6,641 nucleotides of DNA from Desulfobacteraceae bacterium. GTDB lineage: Bacteria > Desulfobacterota > Desulfobacteria > Desulfobacterales > Desulfobacteraceae. The notes below the pieces were generated by a model, which was given only the letters and a program-made list of their open reading frames with translations, was not told the origin of the DNA and searched no databases. Positions 1 through 4,278 of this stretch are shown piece after piece (positions within the stretch are counted from its first letter, which is position 1; each line of letters begins with the position of its first letter). The position numbers and the translations under genes were made by a program. The stretch lies in NCBI GenBank assembly GCA_003354055.1, contig PIVQ01000412.1:1-6641 (forward strand), given 5' to 3'.

Positions 1-702
1 AACCCTAAATTATGGAAATGTATTATTTGTACTAAAACTCTTGATAAAAAGAGTAAGAATTATATTCTTACTAATTGTTATCACGATTTTCATAAAGATT
101 GTTTAGAAATTTGGCAAAATATTAAAAATAATTGTCCTTCATGTGATCATAAATTACCACAAAAAGAAGAAAAAAAAGAAAATATAAATGTAATTTCTAA
201 TAATGAAGTTGAAAAATTATTTTATAATGGATGCTCATATAATCAAATAATAAAAATTGAAAAAGTCAATTGTAATAGTATTGAGTATGAAAATACTAAA
301 CGCAATGATTCAAACTTAAAAGAAAAATATGTATTTCACGGAACAGATATTAAAAATATCCAGGCTATAATTGATACTGGTTTTCAAAGTAAATATAGTA
401 AAGTTGCTGTTCTTGGTTCGGGTACATATTTTGCTAAATATTCTAATTTAAGTAGTGTGTATTCTGATAAAACTGGTAAAAAATCTATTAAAAAAATGTT
501 TTTATCAAAAATATTAGTTGGAAAATTGAAGAAAGGTGGATTTCATGTACCACGAAATAGAACTATTACATGTGTAAATGATATTAATAATCCAACAGTA
601 TATGCAATTCAAGATGGCTTATGTGTCCCAACTCACGTTATAACTTTTCAATATAAAATTAGAACAATGAAGAAATTCATAAGAAAATATTCTTTTAATT
701 AA
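1..702 (+). CDS. RING-H2 finger plus PARP-type ADP-ribosyltransferase (5' truncated)
   Basis: The frame is open from base 1, so the N-terminus lies outside the window; 233 residues are visible. Residues 7-48 form a RING-H2 finger: C7-x2-C10, C26-x-H28, H31-x2-C34 and C45-x2-C48, all eight zinc ligands present. Such fingers usually recruit an E2 and act as ubiquitin E3 ligases. Residues about 84-220 match a PARP catalytic domain: the FHGT motif with H113, an IIDTGF helix, GSGTYFAKYS with Y143, MFLSKILVG, and PTVYAIQDGLCVP followed by VITF. H113 and Y143 are the expected NAD-binding residues. The third triad position falls on T199/V200 instead of glutamate, so mono-ADP-ribosyl transfer is more likely than polymer synthesis (inference). 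A GTG at 457 is in frame but would remove the RING and half the PARP domain, so it is not the start. Substrates are unknown. Confidence 0.88.
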   Translation, partial: NPKLWKCIICTKTLDKKSKNYILTNCYHDFHKDCLEIWQNIKNNCPSCDHKLPQKEEKKENINVISNNEVEKLFYNGCSYNQIIKIEKVNCNSIEYENTKRNDSNLKEKYVFHGTDIKNIQAIIDTGFQSKYSKVAVLGSGTYFAKYSNLSSVYSDKTGKKSIKKMFLSKILVGKLKKGGFHVPRNRTITCVNDINNPTVYAIQDGLCVPTHVITFQYKIRTMKKFIRKYSFN

Positions 703-738
703 TTTTTTAAAAACAATCTCTAATAAGGGACTCATTTT
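703..738 (+). repeat. 3' flank element, copy 1 of 2
   Basis: This stretch directly after the stop codon matches 3519-3554 at 30 of 36 positions without gaps. The first 14 bases (six T, five A, then CAA) are identical and ATAAGGGACTCATTTT aligns with ATAATGGACTTATTTT. The two upstream genes are unrelated, so this is either a conserved 3'-end signal or part of a copied intergenic cassette. Confidence 0.55.
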
Positions 739-770
739 AATTTTCATAATATAATCTGAAAAAGTTCAAG

Positions 771-784
771 AAAAATATATTTTT
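771..784 (+). terminator. Short AT palindrome, possible 3'-end signal
   Basis: AAAAATATATTTTT is a perfect 14-nt palindrome 68 nt after the stop of the RING-PARP gene and directly before the next promoter. Mimivirus transcripts end at hairpins, so it may end the upstream transcript. It is short, has no loop and consists only of A and T, so it could be chance. Confidence 0.3.
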
Positions 785-792
785 AAAATTGA
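785..792 (+). promoter_or_regulatory. Early promoter AAAATTGA for the ankyrin gene at 815
   Basis: This is an exact match to the Mimiviridae early promoter octamer. It is followed by TTTGAAA and ends 22 nt before the ATG at 815. The start-proximal leader ATTAATAACAAATAATG is nearly the same as the leader of the gene at 3710. Confidence 0.8.
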
Positions 793-814
793 TTTGAAAA
801 ATTAATAACAAATA

Positions 815-1813
815 ATGACTGCAGCTACCGGTTTTACTGTCACACATGGTAATTATACTGTTGACGACTTAATTGCTGAAGTTCAAGCGCAGATGAACAC
901 CGATGCTATTTTGATTAATGCTTGCCAAAGTGGTAATTTAGAACTCGTTCAGTCTCTTATTAATGAACACAATGTTAATACTATTGATACTTATGGTTTT
1001 ACACCATTAATACAAGCTTCAGGATATGGACATTTAGATATTGTCAAGTTTTTACTTAACAATGGAGCAGATATTAATTCAGGAAGGGTTTGGTATCCAT
1101 CATCACGGGCTTCTGTGAATGGTCAATTAGATATTGTCAAGTTTTTCATTAATAATAATTTTAGAGATGTTAATTTTAGATATTCTTATGGGGATTCATT
1201 GTTAGAATATGCTTCAAGAGGTGGACATTTAGATATTGTTAAATTTTTACTTAAAAATGGAGCATATGTTAATACTACTAATAATTCTGGTTGGACACCA
1301 TTTATGGTTGCTTCATGTAGAGGACATTTAGATGTTATTAAGTTTTTATTTGATAATGGAGCAGATATTAATGCAAGAGGAGGTTCTGGTAATCATTCAT
1401 CTTTATTTTGGGAATTTCATCATAAACGAGGGAGATATTTAGATGTTGTTAAGTTTTTACTTAAAAAAGATATCACAGAAATATTTGATGCTGCATATGA
1501 AATACCAATATTATTTTTAACAGAAAATATACATTTTATCATTAGTTTATTCAATAAATCACAAATTGATTTATATAAACTAAGAGATTTATTATCATTT
1601 AATATTGAAGAAAAATTACCATTAATTGATAATTTAACTATGAATTATGGAATAGAACCTTCTATATTTTCAAATATTTATAATATTAAAAAAATAGAAA
1701 ATATTAAAAACTTAGTGAAGGATAAAAAACAATCATTAGATGATGCTTTAAAAGAACATAATATTCCGAAAGATTTAACTAATAAAATTAACGAATACTT
1801 ATATTATAATTAA
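815..1813 (+). CDS. Ankyrin repeat protein with atypical N-terminus and possible F-box-like tail
   Basis: The protein has 332 residues. ATG 815 is the first ATG after the promoter at 785-792. Residues about 31-225 are ankyrin repeats, with GHLDIVKFLL and NGADIN signatures at regular spacing; the repeats near residues 89-125 and 190-225 are degenerate. Ankyrin repeats bind proteins, and giant viruses carry large families of them. Residues 1-30 are not ankyrin: GNYTVDDLIAEVQAQMN resembles segments seen in large-virus virion proteins (recollection, not searched), and the 93 bases encoding them are about 43% G+C against about 15% at 1501-1560. The C-terminal 105 residues are mostly unassigned, but the end, IPKDLTNKINEYL, fits a loose LPxDLxxxIxxY F-box-like or PRANC-like pattern. 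Poxvirus ankyrin proteins use such tails to join SCF ubiquitin ligases; that role here is speculative. Confidence 0.92.
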   Translation: MTAATGFTVTHGNYTVDDLIAEVQAQMNTDAILINACQSGNLELVQSLINEHNVNTIDTYGFTPLIQASGYGHLDIVKFLLNNGADINSGRVWYPSSRASVNGQLDIVKFFINNNFRDVNFRYSYGDSLLEYASRGGHLDIVKFLLKNGAYVNTTNNSGWTPFMVASCRGHLDVIKFLFDNGADINARGGSGNHSSLFWEFHHKRGRYLDVVKFLLKKDITEIFDAAYEIPILFLTENIHFIISLFNKSQIDLYKLRDLLSFNIEEKLPLIDNLTMNYGIEPSIFSNIYNIKKIENIKNLVKDKKQSLDDALKEHNIPKDLTNKINEYLYYN

Positions 1814-1817
1814 TAAA

Positions 1818-1825
1818 CAAATTGA
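1818..1825 (+). promoter_or_regulatory. Degenerate early promoter (CAAATTGA)
   Basis: CAAATTGA differs from AAAATTGA only at the first base and lies 19 nt before the ATG at 1845, the same spacing as the intact promoters at 785 and 2029. It may be the decayed or weak promoter of the small remnant at 1845. One-mismatch matches are common in DNA this AT-rich. Confidence 0.3.
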
Positions 1826-1846
1826 TATCTTAATTATTATTAATAT
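1825..1846 (+). terminator. Weak AT hairpin after the ankyrin gene
   Basis: ATAT...TTAAT pairs with ATTAATAT across a TATT loop, with a two-base bulge in the left arm. It starts 12 nt after the stop of the 815-1813 gene, a plausible place for a hairpin-type 3' end. The stem is short and imperfect. Confidence 0.25.
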
Positions 1847-1941
1847 GAACTCTTTAGATAAACAAAATATGAATTATCATTTAATGGAAGATAATGACAG
1901 TTTAGTATCTGTATTAATTATTAGTGATGAAGATATGAAAT

Positions 1942-1988
1942 TATAGAAAATACTGTGCAAACTTCAAACTCTCATATTGTTTTCTATA
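1942..1988 (+). terminator. Hairpin with 9-bp stem after the small remnant
   Basis: TATAGAAAA at 1942-1950 is the exact reverse complement of TTTTCTATA at 1980-1988. A G-T and an A-T pair can extend the stem inward, leaving a loop of about 25 nt. The left arm covers the TAG at 1944-1946. It may be a hairpin-type 3' end; the large loop weakens the case. Confidence 0.35.
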
Positions 1989-1989
1989 T

Positions 1990-2004
1990 CTTATGCTCCA
2001 TAAG
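1990..2004 (+). terminator. Compact hairpin CTTATG-CTC-CATAAG
   Basis: A perfect 6-bp stem with a 3-nt loop, 24 nt before the promoter at 2029. It directly follows the 1942-1988 hairpin, so the two could together form the 3' end of the upstream transcript. Its function is not shown. Confidence 0.35.
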
Positions 2005-2028
2005 CTACTAATTATCTAAAAAATAACT

Positions 2029-2036
2029 AAAATTGA
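2029..2036 (+). promoter_or_regulatory. Early promoter AAAATTGA for the gene at 2057
   Basis: An exact early octamer that ends 20 nt before ATG 2057. Its last six bases also form the start of the inverted repeat at 2031-2053, so promoter and dyad overlap. Confidence 0.8.
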
Positions 2037-2053
2037 TTATTAAATAATCAATT
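2031..2053 (+). repeat. Inverted repeat filling the leader between promoter and start
   Basis: AATTGATTATT at 2031-2041 and AATAATCAATT at 2043-2053 are exact reverse complements around a single A. The dyad occupies nearly all the space between the promoter core and the ATG at 2057. It could be a protein-binding dyad, a transcript hairpin that affects translation, or a 3'-end signal for upstream transcription. Confidence 0.7.
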
Positions 2054-2056
2054 AAA

Positions 2057-2761
2057 ATGGATTTTTTACCACAAGATTTAGAAGATATTATTATGGATTA
2101 TAAAGTTAAAATGGAAAATTATGATAATTCATTAAGTTATATTAACAATTTTGCACATACGATAGACCAAGATATATTTACCATTAATATAAATCCAGAA
2201 ACTAAGTTAAATGATATTTTAACTTCTACTATTAATTTTTTAAAAAATAATATATTTGAAAGTTTTAATATTAGACTTAACAATAATGAAATATTGAAAA
2301 CTATTATAAAAAACATTAATCCAAATATTATCAATTGGAATAGGGTTGGTAATACAATATATGATTATCCATTAATTCACGAATTATCAGTTGAGTTTAT
2401 TAGAGAGTTCCAAGATAGATTAGATTGGAAACTGGTTGGTTATTATTCCCCATTAATTCACGAATTACCAATTGAGTTTGTTAGAGAGTTCCAAGATAGA
2501 TTAGATTGGGATATGGTTGGTCATTCAACATATGGTCATCCAACATATGGTCATCAAACATATAATTTCCCATTAATTCACGAATTACCAATTGAGTTTG
2601 TTAGAGAGTTCCAAGATAGATTGAATTGGACGCATAATATGATGATGAATGCTCCGATTGAGTTTGTTAGAGAATTCCAAGATAGATTGGGTATAGATTA
2701 TTTTAATATATTTTTTATCATCATTGTAGGAATTGGATTAGTTTTATGGAAAAAATATTAA
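2057..2761 (+). CDS. Repeat protein (ELPIEFVREFQDRLDW units) with C-terminal membrane anchor
   Basis: The protein has 234 residues and starts at the first ATG after its promoter. Residues 4-15, LPQDLEDIIMDY, fit a loose F-box-like pattern; this is weak. Residues about 20-104 are Asn/Ile-rich and unassigned, though INWNRVG near 93-99 looks like the end of a decayed repeat. Units begin at residues 105, 132 and 172, with core PLIHEL..EF.REFQDRLDW, and a shortened fourth core begins at 200. I recall similar (L)SEEFIREFKDKVDW-type repeats in Mimiviridae proteins but know no established function. The second unit is lengthened by HSTYG-HPTYG-HQTYN. Residues about 215-231 are strongly hydrophobic and are followed by KKY, which suggests a tail-anchored protein with the repeats in the cytosol. 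No signal peptide is seen. Confidence 0.85.
   Translation: MDFLPQDLEDIIMDYKVKMENYDNSLSYINNFAHTIDQDIFTININPETKLNDILTSTINFLKNNIFESFNIRLNNNEILKTIIKNINPNIINWNRVGNTIYDYPLIHELSVEFIREFQDRLDWKLVGYYSPLIHELPIEFVREFQDRLDWDMVGHSTYGHPTYGHQTYNFPLIHELPIEFVREFQDRLNWTHNMMMNAPIEFVREFQDRLGIDYFNIFFIIIVGIGLVLWKKY
2369..2690 (+). repeat. Direct repeats encoding the EFQDRLDW units
   Basis: Three nearly identical blocks of about 61 bp start at 2369, 2450 and 2570, and a shorter fourth block spans 2654-2690. Spacings are 81 and 120 bp, multiples of three, so the frame is kept. Near identity at the DNA level points to recent in-frame duplication. Confidence 0.85.
2521..2565 (+). repeat. Three 15-bp tandem repeats inside repeat unit 2
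   Basis: TCATTCAACATATGG, TCATCCAACATATGG and TCATCAAACATATAA follow each other directly and encode HSTYG, HPTYG and HQTYN. They lengthen the second protein repeat from about 27 to 40 residues. Confidence 0.85.
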
Positions 2762-2870
2762 TTTATAATTTACCATAAATAAAATATTTTAAAAACTTAT
2801 TAATAAAGAAAACCTTTTATGAAATAATTAAAAAACAAAAAAGAATATGTTATGACAATACTATTTATTA

Positions 2871-2900
2871 AAAATAACATAGAATAAAAAATGTTATTTT
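2871..2900 (+). terminator. Perfect 10-bp hairpin before the promoter at 2901
   Basis: AAAATAACAT (2871-2880) pairs exactly with ATGTTATTTT (2891-2900) around a 10-nt loop. It lies about 110 nt after the stop of the 2057-2761 gene and abuts the next promoter, as expected for a Mimivirus-type 3'-end hairpin. An alternative 7-bp pairing of 2874-2880 with 2847-2853 is also possible. Confidence 0.5.
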
Positions 2901-2908
2901 AAAATTGA
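2901..2908 (+). promoter_or_regulatory. Early promoter AAAATTGA for the gene at 2964
   Basis: An exact octamer in the context TTTTAAAATTGATTTGAAA, which is also found at 781-799. The first ATG downstream is at 2964, leaving a 55-nt leader, the longest in this window. Confidence 0.78.
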
Positions 2909-2963
2909 TTTGAAATATTATTATAATTTAATATTATTTAATAATAACTCTTTAATACTAACT

Positions 2964-3515
2964 ATGAATACAAATAATACAGATTTCACAAAAATGTTTG
3001 AAAAAACAAATAAAATGAAATATTCAATTGAAAAAATTGAAACCGATATTGAACAACTTAAAAAACAAGAGGAAAAGTTAAGTTATAAAATTATATTAGA
3101 AAGTGATACAATAATAAATAGTTTAAATACAGAAATTATGACAAATATTAGAATATATAGTTCACTTAAAATTGATACAAAAATTAAAATAATAAAATTA
3201 TTATCTAATTACGATTCATACAGTTTTTATTCAATAAAATATTTTATTATATCAATTTGTGAATCATATAAATATAATGCTATATTTGGAAATCTTAAAA
3301 AAAATTGGGATTTAATAATTAAAGTAATGAGAAAATTAGATAAAAATAATATTAAAATTAAAAAAGAACACAAAGCATTATTGAAATATCAGAAAAAGAC
3401 GATTGCTAAAAAAATCAAAATAGAACAAAAAAGAATTAATAAAGAAAGAAAAAATATAAAAAAATATAATAAAAAATCATCAAATACTAATAATGTATAT
3501 GAGCAATTATTATAA
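2964..3515 (+). CDS. Lysine-rich coiled-coil protein of unknown function
   Basis: I do not recognise this 183-residue protein. I chose ATG 2964 because it is the first ATG after the promoter at 2901-2908; a TTG at 2910 is in frame but lies two bases after the promoter core and is not credible. Residues about 15-46 look like a coiled coil (KYSIEKIETDIEQLKKQEEK). Residues 60-110 are Ile/Tyr/Ser-rich and probably helical, without a clear membrane segment. Residues 112-172 are very rich in lysine and arginine (KKIKIEQKRINKERKNIKK), which would allow nucleic acid or acidic-protein binding; part may also be a helical coil. No signal peptide or catalytic motif is visible. Part of the lysine and asparagine excess reflects the AT-rich genome. 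Confidence 0.82.
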   Translation: MNTNNTDFTKMFEKTNKMKYSIEKIETDIEQLKKQEEKLSYKIILESDTIINSLNTEIMTNIRIYSSLKIDTKIKIIKLLSNYDSYSFYSIKYFIISICESYKYNAIFGNLKKNWDLIIKVMRKLDKNNIKIKKEHKALLKYQKKTIAKKIKIEQKRINKERKNIKKYNKKSSNTNNVYEQLL

Positions 3516-3518
3516 TTA

Positions 3519-3554
3519 TTTTTTAAAAACAAAGTATCATAATGGACTTATTTT
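3519..3554 (+). repeat. 3' flank element, copy 2 of 2
   Basis: This is the partner of 703-738 (30 of 36 identical, no gaps). It begins three bases after the stop codon at 3513-3515, while copy 1 begins directly after its stop. Here it runs into a T-rich stretch that forms the hairpin at 3552-3570. Confidence 0.55.
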
Positions 3555-3570
3555 TTTACGATTTAAAAAA
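3552..3570 (+). terminator. AT hairpin, probable 3' end of the gene at 2964
   Basis: TTTTTTA (3552-3558) pairs with TAAAAAA (3564-3570) around the loop CGATT. It sits 36 nt after the stop codon. The stem is only A-T pairs, so stability is low. Confidence 0.4.
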
Positions 3571-3586
3571 TTATTCTTTTATTTCT

Positions 3587-3594
3587 AAAATTGA
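3587..3594 (+). promoter_or_regulatory. Orphan early promoter AAAATTGA
   Basis: An exact octamer, but the first ATG after it (3651) opens only six codons (MECYDV, stop at 3669-3671). The next gene at 3710 has its own copy at 3682. It probably marks a lost gene, or an alternative upstream start of transcription for the gene at 3710. Confidence 0.5.
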
Positions 3595-3599
3595 CATAT

Positions 3600-3627
3600 A
3601 TAAAAGAAAAAGGTATCAAAAAACTAA
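3600..3627 (+). repeat. 28-bp dispersed element, copy 1
   Basis: Matches 4279-4306 at 25 of 28 positions; the core AAAGAAAAAGG is identical, followed by TATC here and AATC there. This copy lies five bases downstream of the orphan octamer. Confidence 0.55.
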
Positions 3628-3671
3628 CTGATATAATAGATAAACACAAAATGGAATGCTATGATGTTTAA
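3600..3671 (+). pseudogene. Possible remnant of a deleted gene
   Basis: Downstream of the orphan promoter one frame reads IKEKGIKKLTDIIDKHKMEC then YDV and TAA at 3669-3671, which resembles the charged C-terminal end of a protein. There is no suitable upstream ATG. Its first 28 bases recur at 4279-4306 with 25 matches, where the frame again reads IKEKGIKKL. It may be a decayed 3' end of a duplicated gene, or only a repeated noncoding element. Confidence 0.25.
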
Positions 3672-3681
3672 AAGAAATATC

Positions 3682-3689
3682 AAAATTGA
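3682..3689 (+). promoter_or_regulatory. Early promoter AAAATTGA for the gene at 3710
   Basis: An exact octamer ending 20 nt before ATG 3710. The last 17 bases up to and including the ATG (3696-3712) match those at 801-817 at 16 positions, although the genes they precede are unrelated. Confidence 0.8.
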
Positions 3690-3709
3690 TTTATGATTAA
3701 TAACAAACA

Positions 3710-4186
3710 ATGCAAAATACTAAACAAATTAAACAACAATTACAAAATACTAAACAACAATTACAAAATAATAAACAATTACAAAATATTTGGTTAAATG
3801 TATCTTCTGATATTGAATTTTTAATTACTAAGAAAAATCTTTTAATTACTAAGAAAAATCTTTTAATTACTAAGAAAAATCTTTTAAGTATTGAACCAAC
3901 TAGTTCTATAATTATAATTGAATCAACTAGTTCTATGATTGAATCAACTAGTTCTATGATTGAATTAACTAGTTCTATGATTGAATCAACTAGTTCTGGT
4001 ATTGAGATTTATTCTAACGATTTTTTTTTACTATGTAAGCGTTCTGTGTATGAACATGAGTTTATTGAACGCTCACATGAGCTTCTTGAACGTACATATA
4101 AGCTTCTTGATGAGCTTCTTGAAAATGCATATGAGATAAATCGTGAGTGTGACACTATTCTACAAACTCTATTTAATATTAAATAG
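3710..4186 (+). CDS. Low-complexity protein built from four successive 7-residue repeat arrays
   Basis: I do not recognise a family. The 158-residue product starts 20 nt after its promoter. It reads as four arrays with a seven-residue period: QNTKQQL-type (residues 2-26), LITKKNL three times exactly (38-58), IESTSSM-type five times (61-97, with two extra Ile after the first) and ERSHELL/ERTYKLL/DELLENA (120-142). Arrays 1 and 4 could form coiled coils or amphipathic helices; array 3 is Ser/Thr-rich and could be a linker or modification region. No signal peptide, membrane segment or catalytic motif is visible. Codons in the last third use more G and C than the neighbours (GAG, CGC, CTT). All units are 21 bp, and the frame stays open over 158 codons despite the expansions, which supports a real protein. 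Confidence 0.75.
   Translation: MQNTKQIKQQLQNTKQQLQNNKQLQNIWLNVSSDIEFLITKKNLLITKKNLLITKKNLLSIEPTSSIIIIESTSSMIESTSSMIELTSSMIESTSSGIEIYSNDFFLLCKRSVYEHEFIERSHELLERTYKLLDELLENAYEINRECDTILQTLFNIK
3713..3787 (+). repeat. Array A: Q/N/K repeats
   Basis: Units TTACAAAATACTAAACAACA plus A (21 bp, 3740-3760) and TTACAAAATAATAAACAA (18 bp, 3761-3778), with partial units on both sides. They encode QNTKQQL-like peptides. Confidence 0.75.
3821..3883 (+). repeat. Array B: three perfect 21-bp repeats (LITKKNL)
   Basis: Three identical copies at 3821-3841, 3842-3862 and 3863-3883, beginning TTAATTACTAAGAAAAATCT. Perfect identity indicates very recent expansion. Confidence 0.93.
3890..4000 (+). repeat. Array C: five 21-bp repeats (IESTSSM)
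   Basis: Units at 3890-3910, 3917-3937, 3938-3958, 3959-3979 and 3980-4000, with a 6-bp insertion ATTATA after the first. Core ATTGAATCAACTAGTTCTAT. Units differ by one to three bases. Confidence 0.92.
4067..4135 (+). repeat. Array D: 21-bp repeats (ER..xLL)
   Basis: Units at 4067-4087 and 4088-4108 encode ERSHELL and ERTYKLL; partial units at 4109-4120 (DELL) and 4121-4135 (ENAYE) follow. The shared element is GAGCTTCTTGA or AAGCTTCTTGA. Confidence 0.75.
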
Positions 4187-4244
4187 TAAGCTTAATATAT
4201 TGTATAAAATGTAAAACAGTATGAAGTTTCTTAAATACCTATTT

Positions 4245-4273
4245 TAAAATGAATTAAATATTAATCCATTTTA
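4245..4273 (+). terminator. Hairpin with 13-position stem, probable 3' end of the gene at 3710
   Basis: TAAAATGAATTAA (4245-4257) faces TTAATCCATTTTA (4261-4273) around an ATA loop, with one A-C mismatch. It lies 58 nt after the stop codon and before the next promoter, a good fit to the hairpin 3'-end signals of Mimivirus. Confidence 0.65.
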
Positions 4274-4278
4274 TCCTT

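Larger units (their letters stand above)
1845..2011 (+). pseudogene. Small hypothetical gene, probably frameshifted
   Basis: An ATG at 1845 opens 33 codons (MNSLDKQNMNYHLMEDNDSL at the start), ending at TAG 1944-1946. One extra base in the AAATTA run near 1938-1943 would continue the frame through IIENTVQTSNSHIVFYILCS to TAA 2009-2011, giving about 55 residues. A near-match promoter sits 19 nt upstream. It could be a remnant of a longer gene broken by a one-base deletion, an intact 33-residue peptide, or noncoding sequence. The product is not recognised. Confidence 0.35.

Noticed and set aside
253..260. Exact AAAATTGA copies inside genes (253-260, 522-529, 3033-3040, 3168-3175)
   Set aside because: They are within coding sequence, mostly Lys-Ile-Glu or Lys-Leu-Lys codon contexts, with no gene start shortly downstream; expected by chance at this base composition.
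457..702. Short coding region starting at GTG 457
   Set aside because: The frame is open from base 1 and the upstream part encodes a complete RING finger and the PARP histidine motif, so this is the tail of the larger gene.
2137..2334. 65-codon open frame on the minus strand
   Set aside because: It lies inside the 2057-2761 gene, has no promoter octamer, and its hydrophobic content only mirrors the AT-rich sense strand.
2910..2963. TTG start for the coiled-coil gene
   Set aside because: It lies two bases after the promoter core, probably at or before the transcript start; ATG 2964 is the first ATG downstream.
3693..3797. ATG 3693 opening a 34-codon Asn/Lys frame
   Set aside because: It is out of frame with the 3710 gene, begins four bases after the octamer, and its sequence is just array A read in another frame.
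3821..4000. CRISPR or replication origin iterons
   Set aside because: The 21-bp units are directly adjacent without spacers, lie in an open frame and keep codon register, so coding tandem repeats explain them.
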